A program made the translations under genes and the position numbers. Positions 47,942-58,047 of a stretch of 60,186 nucleotides of DNA are shown in pieces. The notes under the pieces are model-generated. The model saw only the letters and a program-made list of their open reading frames with translations. It searched no databases and was not told the origin of the DNA. Numbering within the stretch: the stretch's first letter is position 1; each line of letters opens with the position of its first letter. The stretch spans positions 74,145 to 134,330 of the forward strand of contig PLRV01000037.1 of assembly GCA_003164925.1 (NCBI GenBank). The letters are read 5' to 3'. Source of the DNA: Caulobacteraceae bacterium. Its GTDB lineage: Bacteria; Pseudomonadota; Alphaproteobacteria; Caulobacterales; Caulobacteraceae.

Positions 47942-48883
47942 ATGGATCGAGACATGAGCGCCGATCCCCACCGACACACCTTTTCCGGCAATCGCCTGGA
48001 CCGCGCCGGGGGCCTGCGCGGCGACCCCGCGTGGCTGGCCCAGCAGATGGACGATCCCCGCGCGGCGGCGCTCGCCCTGTGGAACGGCCAGCCCCTGCTG
48101 AACGAGGCCGAGGACGGCCAACTGGCCCCCGTCTGGCTTGAGGGCGGTTTCGCCCGGCGCATCGCCGGCGGCGACGAGAGGCTGGTTCTGCTGGGCCTGT
48201 CCGAAACCGGGCCGGTCTTCGCCGTCGATCTGGAAGGAACCGCCGATCCCGCCGAGGGCGTGCTGAAGGGGCTGGGGCGCTTTGGCGATCTGCGCGCCAC
48301 CTTGGCAAACCTGGCGGCCGAGGACGCCAATCTGATCGGGACGGCGCGCAGCCTGTTCGAATGGCGGCGCAAGCACCGCTTCTGTTCAGCGTGCGGACAT
48401 GCCAGTCGGACGTCCGACGGCGGCTGGCGGCGCATCTGCCCCAACTGCAACGCCCAGCATTTTCCCAGGGTGGACCCCTGCGTGATCATGCTGCCGGTGC
48501 AGGGTGATCGATGCCTGCTGGGCCGCCAGGCGGCCTGGCCGCCCGGACGTCTGTCAACCCTGGCCGGCTTTGTCGAGCCGGGCGAATCCGTGGAGGAGGC
48601 CTGCGCGCGCGAGGTGCGCGAGGAATCCGGCCTGGAGGTGACGGCGGTGCGCTACCACTCCAGCCAGCCCTGGCCCTTCCCCTCCAACCTGATGATCGGC
48701 CTGATCGCCGAGGTGGCCCAGGGCGAAGCGGTTCCCGATCTGGAGGAACTGGAAGCGGTGCGCTGGTTCACCAAGCCCGAGGCCCGCGCCCTGCTGGAAG
48801 GCCGCCTGGAAAACATCTCTCCCCCCGCGCCCACGGCCATCGCGCACCACCTGATCCAGTATTGGGCTTACGATCCGGCGTGA
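47942..48883 (+). CDS. nudC: NADH pyrophosphatase (Nudix)
   Basis: A 313-residue NudC-type enzyme that hydrolyses NADH/NAD caps to the mononucleotides. The zinc ribbon CSACGH...CPNCNAQHFPR lies at about 147-172. The Nudix box GFVEPGESVEEACAREVREE (about 206-225), ending SGLEV, and the diagnostic SQPWPFPS motif follow. ATG 47942 or 47954 could be the start. It is divergent from the SRP RNA and dnaX. Confidence 0.95.
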   Translation: MDRDMSADPHRHTFSGNRLDRAGGLRGDPAWLAQQMDDPRAAALALWNGQPLLNEAEDGQLAPVWLEGGFARRIAGGDERLVLLGLSETGPVFAVDLEGTADPAEGVLKGLGRFGDLRATLANLAAEDANLIGTARSLFEWRRKHRFCSACGHASRTSDGGWRRICPNCNAQHFPRVDPCVIMLPVQGDRCLLGRQAAWPPGRLSTLAGFVEPGESVEEACAREVREESGLEVTAVRYHSSQPWPFPSNLMIGLIAEVAQGEAVPDLEELEAVRWFTKPEARALLEGRLENISPPAPTAIAHHLIQYWAYDPA

Positions 48884-48956
48884 TTTGCGAGGTTGGCTGT
48901 CCGGCGCCGCTGGAAGACGGCCTCATGGCGGCTGCTGCTGGGCGAGGGGTTGGCCG

Positions 48957-49805
48957 CTACCCCGCCCTGCGCCGGAACGGATCGGCCGGGTAGACGCCCA
49001 GCACCTCCAGCCGCTCGCAGAAGAAGCTCAGCTCCTCCAGCGCCAGGGCCAGGTCACGATCCTCGGGCCGGCCGTCGACCTCGGCGTAGAACAGGGTCGC
49101 GGTGAAGCTGCCGTTCTCCATGTAGCTTTCCAGCTTGGTCATGTTCACGCCGTTGGTGGCGAAGCCGCCCAGCGCCTTGTAGAGGGCGGCCGGCACGTTG
49201 CGCACCTTGAACACGAAGCTGGTGACGCAGGTGTCGGTGAAGGGCGGCGGCGGCGGATTGGGCTCGGCCGTCATCACCAAGAAGCGCGTGGTGTTGGTGT
49301 GCTCGTCCTCCACATGGCGCTGAAGGACGTTCAGGCCGTAGAGCTCGGCCGCCAGGGCCGGAGCGATGGCGGCCCGGTGCGGGTCGGGATGCTCGGCCAG
49401 GGCCTTGGCCGCGCCCGCCGTGTCGCCGAACGGCTCCAACCGCACCTTAAGTTTGCGCAAAACCTTGCGGCACTGGCCGAGTGCGATGGGCATGCTCTGC
49501 ACCACCTGCACGTCTTCCAGCTTCACCCCCGGGTTGGCCATCAGGAAGAAGCCGATCGGCTTGAACCGTTCACCGACGATCTTGAGGCCCGACGCGGGCA
49601 ACAGGTGGTGTACGTCGGCCACGCGGCCGGCGAGCGAATTCTCGACAGGGATCATGCCCAGTCGGCACTCCCCGCTCTTCACCGCCTCGAAAGCGTCCTC
49701 GAAAGTGGCGCAGGCGACCGGCTCAAGCTCGGAGAAATAGTCACGGCAGGCCTCATGGCTGTTGGCGCCCGGCTCGCCCTGGAAGGCGATTCTGTCCTTG
49801 CTCAT
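48957..49805 (-). CDS. pheA: Prephenate dehydratase
   Basis: A 282-residue monofunctional prephenate dehydratase, making phenylpyruvate for phenylalanine synthesis. N-terminal IAFQGEPGANSHEAC, ENSLAGRVADVHHLL and the catalytic-loop NTTRFLVM (TRF motif) are present. The C-terminal ACT domain (about 195-275) has an LESYM segment in place of ESRP, the effector-binding site. The ATG 49805 overlaps the kdsB stop by four bases (ATGA), so they are co-translated; the longer frame to 50171 is a shadow of kdsB. Confidence 0.95.
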   Translation of the reverse strand: MSKDRIAFQGEPGANSHEACRDYFSELEPVACATFEDAFEAVKSGECRLGMIPVENSLAGRVADVHHLLPASGLKIVGERFKPIGFFLMANPGVKLEDVQVVQSMPIALGQCRKVLRKLKVRLEPFGDTAGAAKALAEHPDPHRAAIAPALAAELYGLNVLQRHVEDEHTNTTRFLVMTAEPNPPPPPFTDTCVTSFVFKVRNVPAALYKALGGFATNGVNMTKLESYMENGSFTATLFYAEVDGRPEDRDLALALEELSFFCERLEVLGVYPADPFRRRAG

Positions 49806-50536
49806 AACCCCTCCGCCGCGGCCCGCGCCCGCTCCAGGTCGGCCGGGGTATCCACTGAGATAGGGGGTTTGTCGATCTTCGCGGCCCAAATGGACAGGCC
49901 CAACTCCAGCGCGCGAAGCTGCTCGAGCTTTTCCCTCAGTTCCAGCGGCGAGGGCGGGGCGGCGTTGAACCGCTCCAGCGCGGCGCGGCGATAGCCGTAG
50001 ATGCCGATGTGGCGCCAGATTGGACCCGGGCCATGCAAGGTCGAGCGGGTGAAGTACAGGGCCTTGCCAGCCACGGCGCCCGGCGCCAGGGCGAGCACCG
50101 CCTTGACCACATCGGGATTGTTCCTGTCCGCCTCGGAATCCTCGCCCGCCACCACCGTGGCGATATCGCAAGCGGCCTGTTCGGCCAGAAGCTCCACACA
50201 GGCGCTGAGCACTTGCCCCTGCACGAACGGCATGTCGCCCTGCAGATTGATCACCGCATCGTGGCGGCCGTGAGGGTCGAGCTCGGCGAGGGCCGCGAGA
50301 ATGCGGTCCGAACCCGACGGAAGCGCCGGATCGGTCAGCACCGCCTGGCCGCCCGCCGCGCGCACCGCGTCGACAATCTCCGCGTCGCCCGCCGCCACGG
50401 CCACGGGGCCGATAGCCGCCGCCTGCGCCGCGCGCAGCACCCGCACGATCATCGGCTGGCCGCCGATATCCGCCAGGGGCTTGCCGGGCAGGCGCGTGGC
50501 GGCCATGCGGGCCGGTATGATGACAATGGGGTTCAT
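49802..50536 (-). CDS. kdsB: CMP-KDO synthetase
   Basis: 3-Deoxy-manno-octulosonate cytidylyltransferase, 244 residues, which activates KDO for lipopolysaccharide. The N-terminal IIPARMAATRLPGKPLADI nucleotide-binding loop, INLQGDMPFV and the C-terminal DKPPISVDTPADLERAR segment are typical. The start is ATG 50536; the frame to 50671 lacks support. It overlaps pheA by four bases. Confidence 0.95.
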   Translation of the reverse strand: MNPIVIIPARMAATRLPGKPLADIGGQPMIVRVLRAAQAAAIGPVAVAAGDAEIVDAVRAAGGQAVLTDPALPSGSDRILAALAELDPHGRHDAVINLQGDMPFVQGQVLSACVELLAEQAACDIATVVAGEDSEADRNNPDVVKAVLALAPGAVAGKALYFTRSTLHGPGPIWRHIGIYGYRRAALERFNAAPPSPLELREKLEQLRALELGLSIWAAKIDKPPISVDTPADLERARAAAEGL

Positions 50537-50717
50537 CGGTCCAGATCGGTCATGGCTGAGTTTTTTACGACGAATCGCCTCGTCTTCTTGCGTCCGGGCG
50601 GATGTCCGGATTTGCGCCTGGGCCGGTAGCGTGTAAGACAGCCCAAAGCAAGGATGGGCGTGCAATCGCACCCGATTCTATAGACGTCAGGTTTCCAAGG
50701 AGGGGCGACGGGCAGAC

Positions 50718-51305
50718 ATGAGCGACCTCACATTCAACAAGATCGCCGGAGCCGTTCTGGCCACGGCCCTGGCCATCGTCGGCCTCGAAGAGCTGTCGTC
50801 CATCGTCTACCAGAGCAAGCCTGCGGCCAAGGCCGGCTACGACATTGAGGTCGCGGCCGAAACGCCCGGCGGGGGCCCGGCGACCCCGGAACTCCCGCCC
50901 GACTGGGGTACAGTGCTGCCCACCGCCGACGTCGCCGCCGGTCAGGCCGCCACCGCCGTCTGCCAGACGTGCCACAACTTCGCCAAGGGCGGCCCCAACA
51001 TGACCGGCCCGAATCTTTACGGCGTGGTCGGCCGCAAGCCCGGAACGCACGAAGGCTTCTCCTACTCGCCCGGCATGGTGGCCGAAGGGGACAAGCTGGG
51101 AACCTGGACCTACGACGAGCTGAACACCTTCCTCAGCGGTCCACAGGCCTATGTGCAAGGCACCAAGATGACCTTCGTGGGGCTGAAGAAACAGGACACG
51201 CGGATCAATGTGATCGCCTATCTGCGCAGCCTCAGCGACTCGCCCGCGCCGATTCCCCCGCCGGCGCCCAAGGCCGCAGCGCCAGCGGCCGCAGCTAAGC
51301 CCTAA
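50718..51305 (+). CDS. Membrane-anchored c-type cytochrome
   Basis: A 195-residue class I cytochrome c of the CycM/c552 type. An uncleaved N-terminal helix (IAGAVLATALAIVGLEELSS) anchors it. The heme motif CQTCH is at about residues 86-90, followed by GPNLYGVVGR and the axial Met in TKMTFVGLK (about 155). The tail is Ala/Pro-rich. It moves electrons between respiratory complexes in the periplasm. Its last 11 bases overlap the converging NlpC/P60 gene. Confidence 0.92.
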   Translation: MSDLTFNKIAGAVLATALAIVGLEELSSIVYQSKPAAKAGYDIEVAAETPGGGPATPELPPDWGTVLPTADVAAGQAATAVCQTCHNFAKGGPNMTGPNLYGVVGRKPGTHEGFSYSPGMVAEGDKLGTWTYDELNTFLSGPQAYVQGTKMTFVGLKKQDTRINVIAYLRSLSDSPAPIPPPAPKAAAPAAAAKP

Positions 51306-52133
51306 GTCCGACCCGCCGAAAGGCGCTCGCCGGCCCGATGCGCGCCAGCGCATCGGCCAGGGGCTCGATGCTCACCGCCATGTCCCTTGCGTTGGCGTGG
51401 ATTATCCGCGCGCCGTCCAGCATCATGCCCACGTGGCCGCGCCAGAACACCAGGTCGGCGCGCCCCAGCTCACCGTGGGCGATCGGCCGGCCGATGAGGG
51501 CCTGCTGGTCCGAATCGCGCGGGCAGGCAAGGCCGCATGCGAACAGGGCCTGTTGCACCAGTCCCGAGCAGTCCAGCCCCAGGCTCTCGCGTCCACCCCA
51601 CTGGTAGGGCGCCCCCAAAAAGCGCTCGGCCACGGCGGCCGGGTCCGCCTCGAACCGTCCGACCGGCGAAAGCTGGCTGGTCACGATCCAGCCGCTGTCC
51701 AGCACACGCGAAAAGCGGCCCTCCTCCCCTTCCACCCTGACCAGGGCGTTGAGGCTGTAGAGTCCCACGGGCGTGGATTTGATGTCGGGCGCGGCGAAGG
51801 CATAGGCGCGCAGGGCGCCGATGCGATGCGTGGGCAGGGGCGCGCCCGGCGCCAGCTGAGCCATGGCCACGAAGCCGACATAGCCGTCCCGGCGGGCCTG
51901 GCCCCAGGCCCAGCCGCCATCGTCCTCCAGCACGTCGAAGATTTCTCCGAACAGGAGCTGATCGCACTGTTCGACGGCCGCGTCCGGCGCGGATCGCACA
52001 GCCGCGGCCGGCGCGATACAGCGGTAGGCCGTCGTGGGACGGTAGGCCGCGGCGGGAACCTGGCCCTCCAGGCTCGCCGCCGCCAGATCCGGCCGGGCAA
52101 GCGTGAACCGGGGATCGAGTTTGGCGGGATCGC

Positions 52134-52137
<4 letters not shown>
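51295..52137 (-). CDS. NlpC/P60 endopeptidase with SH3 domains
   Basis: A 280-residue cell-wall peptidase. N-terminal SH3b-like domains (about 35-170) are followed by an NlpC/P60 domain: GLDCSGLVQQAL with the catalytic Cys (about 201) and HVGMMLDGARIIHAN with the catalytic His. Such enzymes cut gamma-D-Glu-diaminopimelate bonds. No signal peptide is seen. GTG 52137 overlaps the M17 peptidase stop (GTGA), so they form a peptide-recycling pair. Confidence 0.92.
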
Positions 52138-53543
<1,406 letters not shown>

Positions 53544-53648
53544 GGCCGTCCTTCTGGGCGCTCAGCGCCGGTAAGACTTCGTCAAGCTTAACGCTTCGTT
53601 GAGACGCGCGCGCCATGCTCGTCGCGAACGCCTTCCGGAGCGTCCTTC

Positions 53649-54539
53649 ATGTGGAACAAGCTCGCCCTCGCCGCAACCGCCCTTGCGCCCTTGGCGCTCG
53701 TCCTGGCCCTGACCGGCCCAGCCATGGCCGACCCCGCCCCCGCCAAATCCGCCGCGCCTTCCACCGCCGCCAAGCCCGCCAGCGCCCAGGAGCGGGCCGC
53801 GGCCGACCGGTTGGAACCTTTGGCGCGCGCCGCCTTCTGGGCCTCGGAACTGGACAAGAGCCCCGCCGACGTCGAAGCGGGCGTCAAGCTGGCCGTGGCC
53901 CTGCGCCAGCTCGGCCGCACCCAGGAGGCTTATAGCACCACCCAGCAGGTGCTGGCCCTGCAGCCGGATAATGTCGACGCCCTGTTGGAGGAGGCCCGAG
54001 CGGCCATCGCGGGGAATCAGGGCTTCTACGCCATCGCCCCGGCCAAGCGGGTTGAGACGCTGCGGCCCAAGGACTGGCGCGCGCTCTCCCTGCTGGGCGT
54101 GGCCTATGAACAGACGCGCCAGCCGACGCTCGCGCTCGCCGCTCACCACCAGGCCTTGACCCTGGCGCCCGACAATCCGGCCGTGCTGTGCAACCTGGCC
54201 ATGTTCCTGGCCGGCAACGGGGATTCGGGCCAAGCCGAGGCTCTGCTGCGCAAAGCCGCCGGAGAGCCAGGCGCCACCGCGCAGATCCGGCAGGATCTAG
54301 CCCTGGTGCTGGGCCTGCAAGGCAAGCTAGCCGAGGCCGAGCAGCTGGAGCGCCAGGACCTTCCGCCGGATGTGGCTGACAACAACATCGCCTATCTGAC
54401 GGCCGCGGCCAGCGCCCCGCACGGCGCCGGCGTCCAGCCCACGGCGACGCCGACGTCGACCTCGCAGACCGAACCCAAGGATCGCAGCTGGAGCGCCGTC
54501 GCTAAGGCACAGGCGCAGGACGGGACGCCGATCGACTGA
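53649..54539 (+). CDS. Exported TPR protein near tad cluster (TadD-like)
   Basis: A 296-residue exported protein with signal peptide (LAATALAPLALVLALTGPAMA). Three to four TPR units cover about 55-235 (LAVALRQLGRTQEAYSTTQQ; WRALSLLGVAYEQTRQPTLA; PAVLCNLAMFLAGNGDSGQA). It resembles TadD, the pilotin/assembly TPR factor of Tad pili. It converges on tadC with 11 bases between stops, so it belongs to the pilus locus by position. Confidence 0.82.
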   Translation: MWNKLALAATALAPLALVLALTGPAMADPAPAKSAAPSTAAKPASAQERAAADRLEPLARAAFWASELDKSPADVEAGVKLAVALRQLGRTQEAYSTTQQVLALQPDNVDALLEEARAAIAGNQGFYAIAPAKRVETLRPKDWRALSLLGVAYEQTRQPTLALAAHHQALTLAPDNPAVLCNLAMFLAGNGDSGQAEALLRKAAGEPGATAQIRQDLALVLGLQGKLAEAEQLERQDLPPDVADNNIAYLTAAASAPHGAGVQPTATPTSTSQTEPKDRSWSAVAKAQAQDGTPID

Positions 54540-54550
54540 GCCTGATGGCG

Positions 54551-55546
54551 TCAGTGCTGCGCGTATGGGTTGTTCTGCTTGAGGGTGTCGCTGACGTGGA
54601 TGATCGCCGGACCGAGGATCACCACGAACAACACCGGCAGGAAGAACACGATCATGGGCACGGTCAGCTTGGCCGGCAGGGCGGCGGCCTTCTTCTCCGC
54701 CACCGCCATGCGCAGGTCGCGGTTCTCCTTGGACATCATCCGCAAGGCACCCCCCAGCGGCGTGCCGTAGCGCTCCGCCTGGATCATGGCCATGACGACG
54801 GACCTGACGCCGGGATAGTTCACCCGCCGACCCAGGCCCTCGTAGGCTTGGCGCCGTTCAGGCAGGTAGGATAGCTCGGCCACCAGCAGCGAAAGCTCCT
54901 CGGCCAGTTCGATGGAGCTGGAGCCCACCTCCTGACTGACCTTCTGCAGGGACGCCTCGATGGACATGCCCGCTTCCACGCAGATCAACAGCAGGTCCAA
55001 GGCGTCGGGGAACACCGCGACGATGCTCTGCCGCCGTTTGGTGGCCAGGTTGGAGATGTACAGGTTGGGCGCATAGAAGCCGAGCATGAAGCCCGCGAAC
55101 ATGATGCAGAGCCTGATGTTCATCGCCAGGCCGAAATTTTTGACGAAGAACACATAGAAGCCGACCAGGGCCGCCATGAGAAAGGGGGAGACGAAGCGGA
55201 AAAAATAGAAGGTCGTCACCGGCTTGGGGCCGCGGAAGCCCGCCTCCGCGAGACGATCGACCACCTTGGGATCCTCCAGCAGCCGCGAAAGCTGCAATCG
55301 GTCCACCACCTTCTTGTAAAGCCCTCCGTCGGTCTGACGCAGGCTGGAGGGCTGCTCCTTGTTCATGGCCTGACGCGAGCGGCGACGCAGCTCTTCGCGG
55401 CGGTTGGCCACCGACTTGAGCCGCACCTCCAGGGTGTCGCGCTTGAGCAAAGGCGCCGCCAGGGTGACAAGCGTGGCGAACGACAAGGCGCCGACGCCGA
55501 TACTGAGAATGTTGACGGGGTCTTCCAGGAAGTCGATCAGGCTCAT
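54551..55546 (-). CDS. tadC: Tad pilus inner-membrane protein TadC
   Basis: A 331-residue type II secretion F-family protein. Membrane helices lie near residues 14-34, 115-160 and 300-320, with a cytoplasmic T2SSF domain in between (ALDLLLICVEAGMSIEASLQ; RSVVMAMIQAERYGTPL). With TadB it forms the platform for the Flp pilus motor. Follows tadB by 7 bases. Confidence 0.94.
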   Translation of the reverse strand: MSLIDFLEDPVNILSIGVGALSFATLVTLAAPLLKRDTLEVRLKSVANRREELRRRSRQAMNKEQPSSLRQTDGGLYKKVVDRLQLSRLLEDPKVVDRLAEAGFRGPKPVTTFYFFRFVSPFLMAALVGFYVFFVKNFGLAMNIRLCIMFAGFMLGFYAPNLYISNLATKRRQSIVAVFPDALDLLLICVEAGMSIEASLQKVSQEVGSSSIELAEELSLLVAELSYLPERRQAYEGLGRRVNYPGVRSVVMAMIQAERYGTPLGGALRMMSKENRDLRMAVAEKKAAALPAKLTVPMIVFFLPVLFVVILGPAIIHVSDTLKQNNPYAQH

Positions 55547-55553
55547 GAGGCGC

Positions 55554-56537
55554 TCAGATTTTGAAGTCGATCATCTTGCGCATCACGAAGATGCCGAAGG
55601 CCATCCAGATCGCGCCGGCGCCCAGGTACATGTGCCCGCGCGGATCGGTGAACAGGATGGACAGATAGTTGTGGTTGGTGAGCTGGATCAGCAGCATCAC
55701 CAGAGGCGGCAGCGATCCGATGATAAAGGCGGACGCCACGGCCTCGCCGGACATGGCCTTGATCTTCTCGCGCATCATGCGTCGCCCACGCACCACAGCC
55801 GACAGATTGGCCAGGGCCTCGCCCAGATTGCCGCCGGACTTGTTCTGGATGCTGAGCACGATGGCGAAAAAACGCATTTCCGGGATCGGCATGCGCTCGA
55901 CGATCTTATCGAGCGCCTGATCCAGCGGCATGCCGAGGGCCATGTTCTCCACCAGCCAGCGGAACTCCCCGGCCAGGGGCTCGGGCGACTCCTTGCCGAT
56001 CACCTTCAGGCAATCCTGCAGCGGCAGGCCGGACTTGATGCCGCGCACGATGATGTCCACCGCATCGGCGAAGATCAGCACGAAACGGGCGCGTCGGCGC
56101 TTACCCAGAAAACCCAGCAGCCACAGGGGCAGTCCCACGCCGGCCACGAATCCGATCGGACCGGCCAGGTACAGGGGCTGGCGCAGCATCAGGGCGATCA
56201 GCATGGCCACGACGCCGAAAACGGCCGCGCCGATGCAGAACGCCTGGACGGTGACGGGCAATCCCGCCTGACTGAGACGGTTGGCCAGGCTGAACGCAGC
56301 GGCGCGCTGCTTGCGCTCGTTCTCTTTCAGGGAACGGACGATCTGCTTGCGACGCTGGCCGGCATCCGGCGGGGCGGTGCGGGCGGCGGCGCGCTGGGCC
56401 TTGTCGCGCCCGCGCGACGAGGCGATCGCCTGGGTGCGCCTGGCGACGCGCTGGTTGGCGCCGGACGCCCCCGCCAGGGCCAGCCCAGCGCCGGCTATGG
56501 CCACGAAGGCCAGAATGGCGACCATGATCAGCAGCAT
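55554..56537 (-). CDS. tadB: Tad pilus inner-membrane protein TadB
   Basis: A 327-residue T2SSF-family protein from ATG 56537; the frame to 56609 overlaps cpaF and is rejected. An N-terminal helix (LLIMVAILAFVAIAGAGLAL), a pair near 95-140, the T2SSF domain (DAVDIIVRGIKSGLPLQDCL; IVLSIQNKSGGNLGEALANL) and C-terminal helices are seen. Partner of TadC. Starts 5 bases after the cpaF stop. Confidence 0.94.
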   Translation of the reverse strand: MLLIMVAILAFVAIAGAGLALAGASGANQRVARRTQAIASSRGRDKAQRAAARTAPPDAGQRRKQIVRSLKENERKQRAAAFSLANRLSQAGLPVTVQAFCIGAAVFGVVAMLIALMLRQPLYLAGPIGFVAGVGLPLWLLGFLGKRRRARFVLIFADAVDIIVRGIKSGLPLQDCLKVIGKESPEPLAGEFRWLVENMALGMPLDQALDKIVERMPIPEMRFFAIVLSIQNKSGGNLGEALANLSAVVRGRRMMREKIKAMSGEAVASAFIIGSLPPLVMLLIQLTNHNYLSILFTDPRGHMYLGAGAIWMAFGIFVMRKMIDFKI

Positions 56538-56542
56538 GGGCC

Positions 56543-58039
56543 CTACTCCGCCGCGTCCAGGGCTTCGGCCAGTTCGCGCTCCAGGCCGAAATAGCGGGCG
56601 CGCTCCCAAAAGCGCGGACGGGCGATGCCGGTGGAGCGGTGTTTGCCGATCACGCGGCCCTCGGCGTCCTCGCCGGTGATTTCGTACACGAACAGGTCCT
56701 GGGTGATGATCACCTCGCCTTCCAGGCCCACGACCTCGGTGATGTGGGTGATGCGGCGCGAGCCGTCGCGCAGGCGCGCGGCCTGGATGATCACGTCCAC
56801 CGAGCCGACGATCATCTCGCGGATCGTCTTGGACGGCAGGCCGTAACCGCCCATGGTGATCATGGATTCCATACGGCTGATCGCTTCGCGCGGGGAGTTG
56901 GCGTGCAGCGTGCCCATGGACCCGTCGTGGCCGGTATTCATGGCCTGCAGCAGATCGAAGGCTTCCGGTCCGCGCACCTCGCCCACGATGATCCGCTCGG
57001 GACGCATGCGCAGGCAGTTGCGCACCAGATCGCGCATGGTGATCTGGCCCTGGCCCTCCAGGTTGGGCGGACGGGTTTCCAGGCGCACCACATGGGGCTG
57101 TTGCAGCTGCAGCTCGGCGGCGTCCTCGCAGGTCACCACCCGCTCCGACGGATCGATGAAGGCGGTGAGGGTATTGAGCAGGGTGGTCTTGCCCGAGCCG
57201 GTGCCGCCGGAGATCAGCACGTTACAGCGGCAGGCTCCGATCACGCCGAGCACCCGCGCGCCTTCGGGACTGATCGAGCGGTATTCGACCATGTTGCGCA
57301 TGGTCAGCTTGTCTTTTTTGAACTTGCGGATGGTCAGCGTCGGGCCGTCCAGAGCCAGCGGCGGGGCGATGACATTGACCCGCGAGCCATCGGGCAGGCG
57401 CGCGTCGCAAATGGGAGAGGATTCATCGACGCGCCGGCCCACCTGGGACACGATGCGCTGGCAGATGTTCATGAGCTGCGCGTTGTCGCGGAAGCGGACA
57501 TTGGTCAGCTGGACCTTGCCGGACACTTCGATGAACACCCGGCTGGCGCCGTTGACCATGATGTCGGCGATGTCGTCCCGGCTCAGCAGCGGCTCCAACG
57601 GTCCATAGCCCAGCACATCGTTGATGATGTCCTGGACCAGGTGCTCCTGTTCCGCCACGGACATGGACACATTCTTGATCGCCACCAGTTCGGCGACGAT
57701 GTCCCTGATCTCCTCGGCGGCGCTCTTGGCGTCGAGCTGAGCCAGTTGCGAAAGGTCGATGGTGTTGATCAGGGCGTTGAAGATGGTGGTTTTGGTGGCG
57801 TGGTAGTAGTCGCTCTGTGGACGGACGATCTCCGTCACCGGCGCCTGGGCGGCGCGCAGTTGCTCGATGCCCGACGGGCCCGCGCTCATGTTGGACGGCG
57901 CCGGGCCGCTGGCGCGCTGAACCGGCTTGGCCGGAGCCTGTTCGATCGGCTTGGGACGGACGGACACGGGGGCGCCTGCCGACGCCGGCGGGGGCGCCGG
58001 AGCCTTTTCGGCGTGTTCGCCTGCGCGCTTCCCGAACAC
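56543..58039 (-). CDS. cpaF: Tad pilus assembly ATPase CpaF/TadA
   Basis: A 498-residue type II/IV secretion ATPase powering Flp pilin assembly. A Pro/Ala-rich N-terminus, then a conserved N-domain (about 75-250), Walker A GGTGSGKT at 278-285, the Asp box VTCEDAAELQL, Walker B-type PERIIVGEVRGPEAFD and the His box TGHDGSMGTLHAN. Acts as a cytoplasmic hexamer. It lies 8 bases after cpaE. Confidence 0.97.
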   Translation of the reverse strand: MFGKRAGEHAEKAPAPPPASAGAPVSVRPKPIEQAPAKPVQRASGPAPSNMSAGPSGIEQLRAAQAPVTEIVRPQSDYYHATKTTIFNALINTIDLSQLAQLDAKSAAEEIRDIVAELVAIKNVSMSVAEQEHLVQDIINDVLGYGPLEPLLSRDDIADIMVNGASRVFIEVSGKVQLTNVRFRDNAQLMNICQRIVSQVGRRVDESSPICDARLPDGSRVNVIAPPLALDGPTLTIRKFKKDKLTMRNMVEYRSISPEGARVLGVIGACRCNVLISGGTGSGKTTLLNTLTAFIDPSERVVTCEDAAELQLQQPHVVRLETRPPNLEGQGQITMRDLVRNCLRMRPERIIVGEVRGPEAFDLLQAMNTGHDGSMGTLHANSPREAISRMESMITMGGYGLPSKTIREMIVGSVDVIIQAARLRDGSRRITHITEVVGLEGEVIITQDLFVYEITGEDAEGRVIGKHRSTGIARPRFWERARYFGLERELAEALDAAE

Positions 58040-58047
58040 CGCGGCTC

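Noticed and set aside
46655-48883. Very long plus-strand open frame (742 codons) across dnaX and into NudC
   Set aside because: Its first part is the antisense of dnaX and the SRP RNA; only the last 313 codons, from 47942, match a real protein (NudC).
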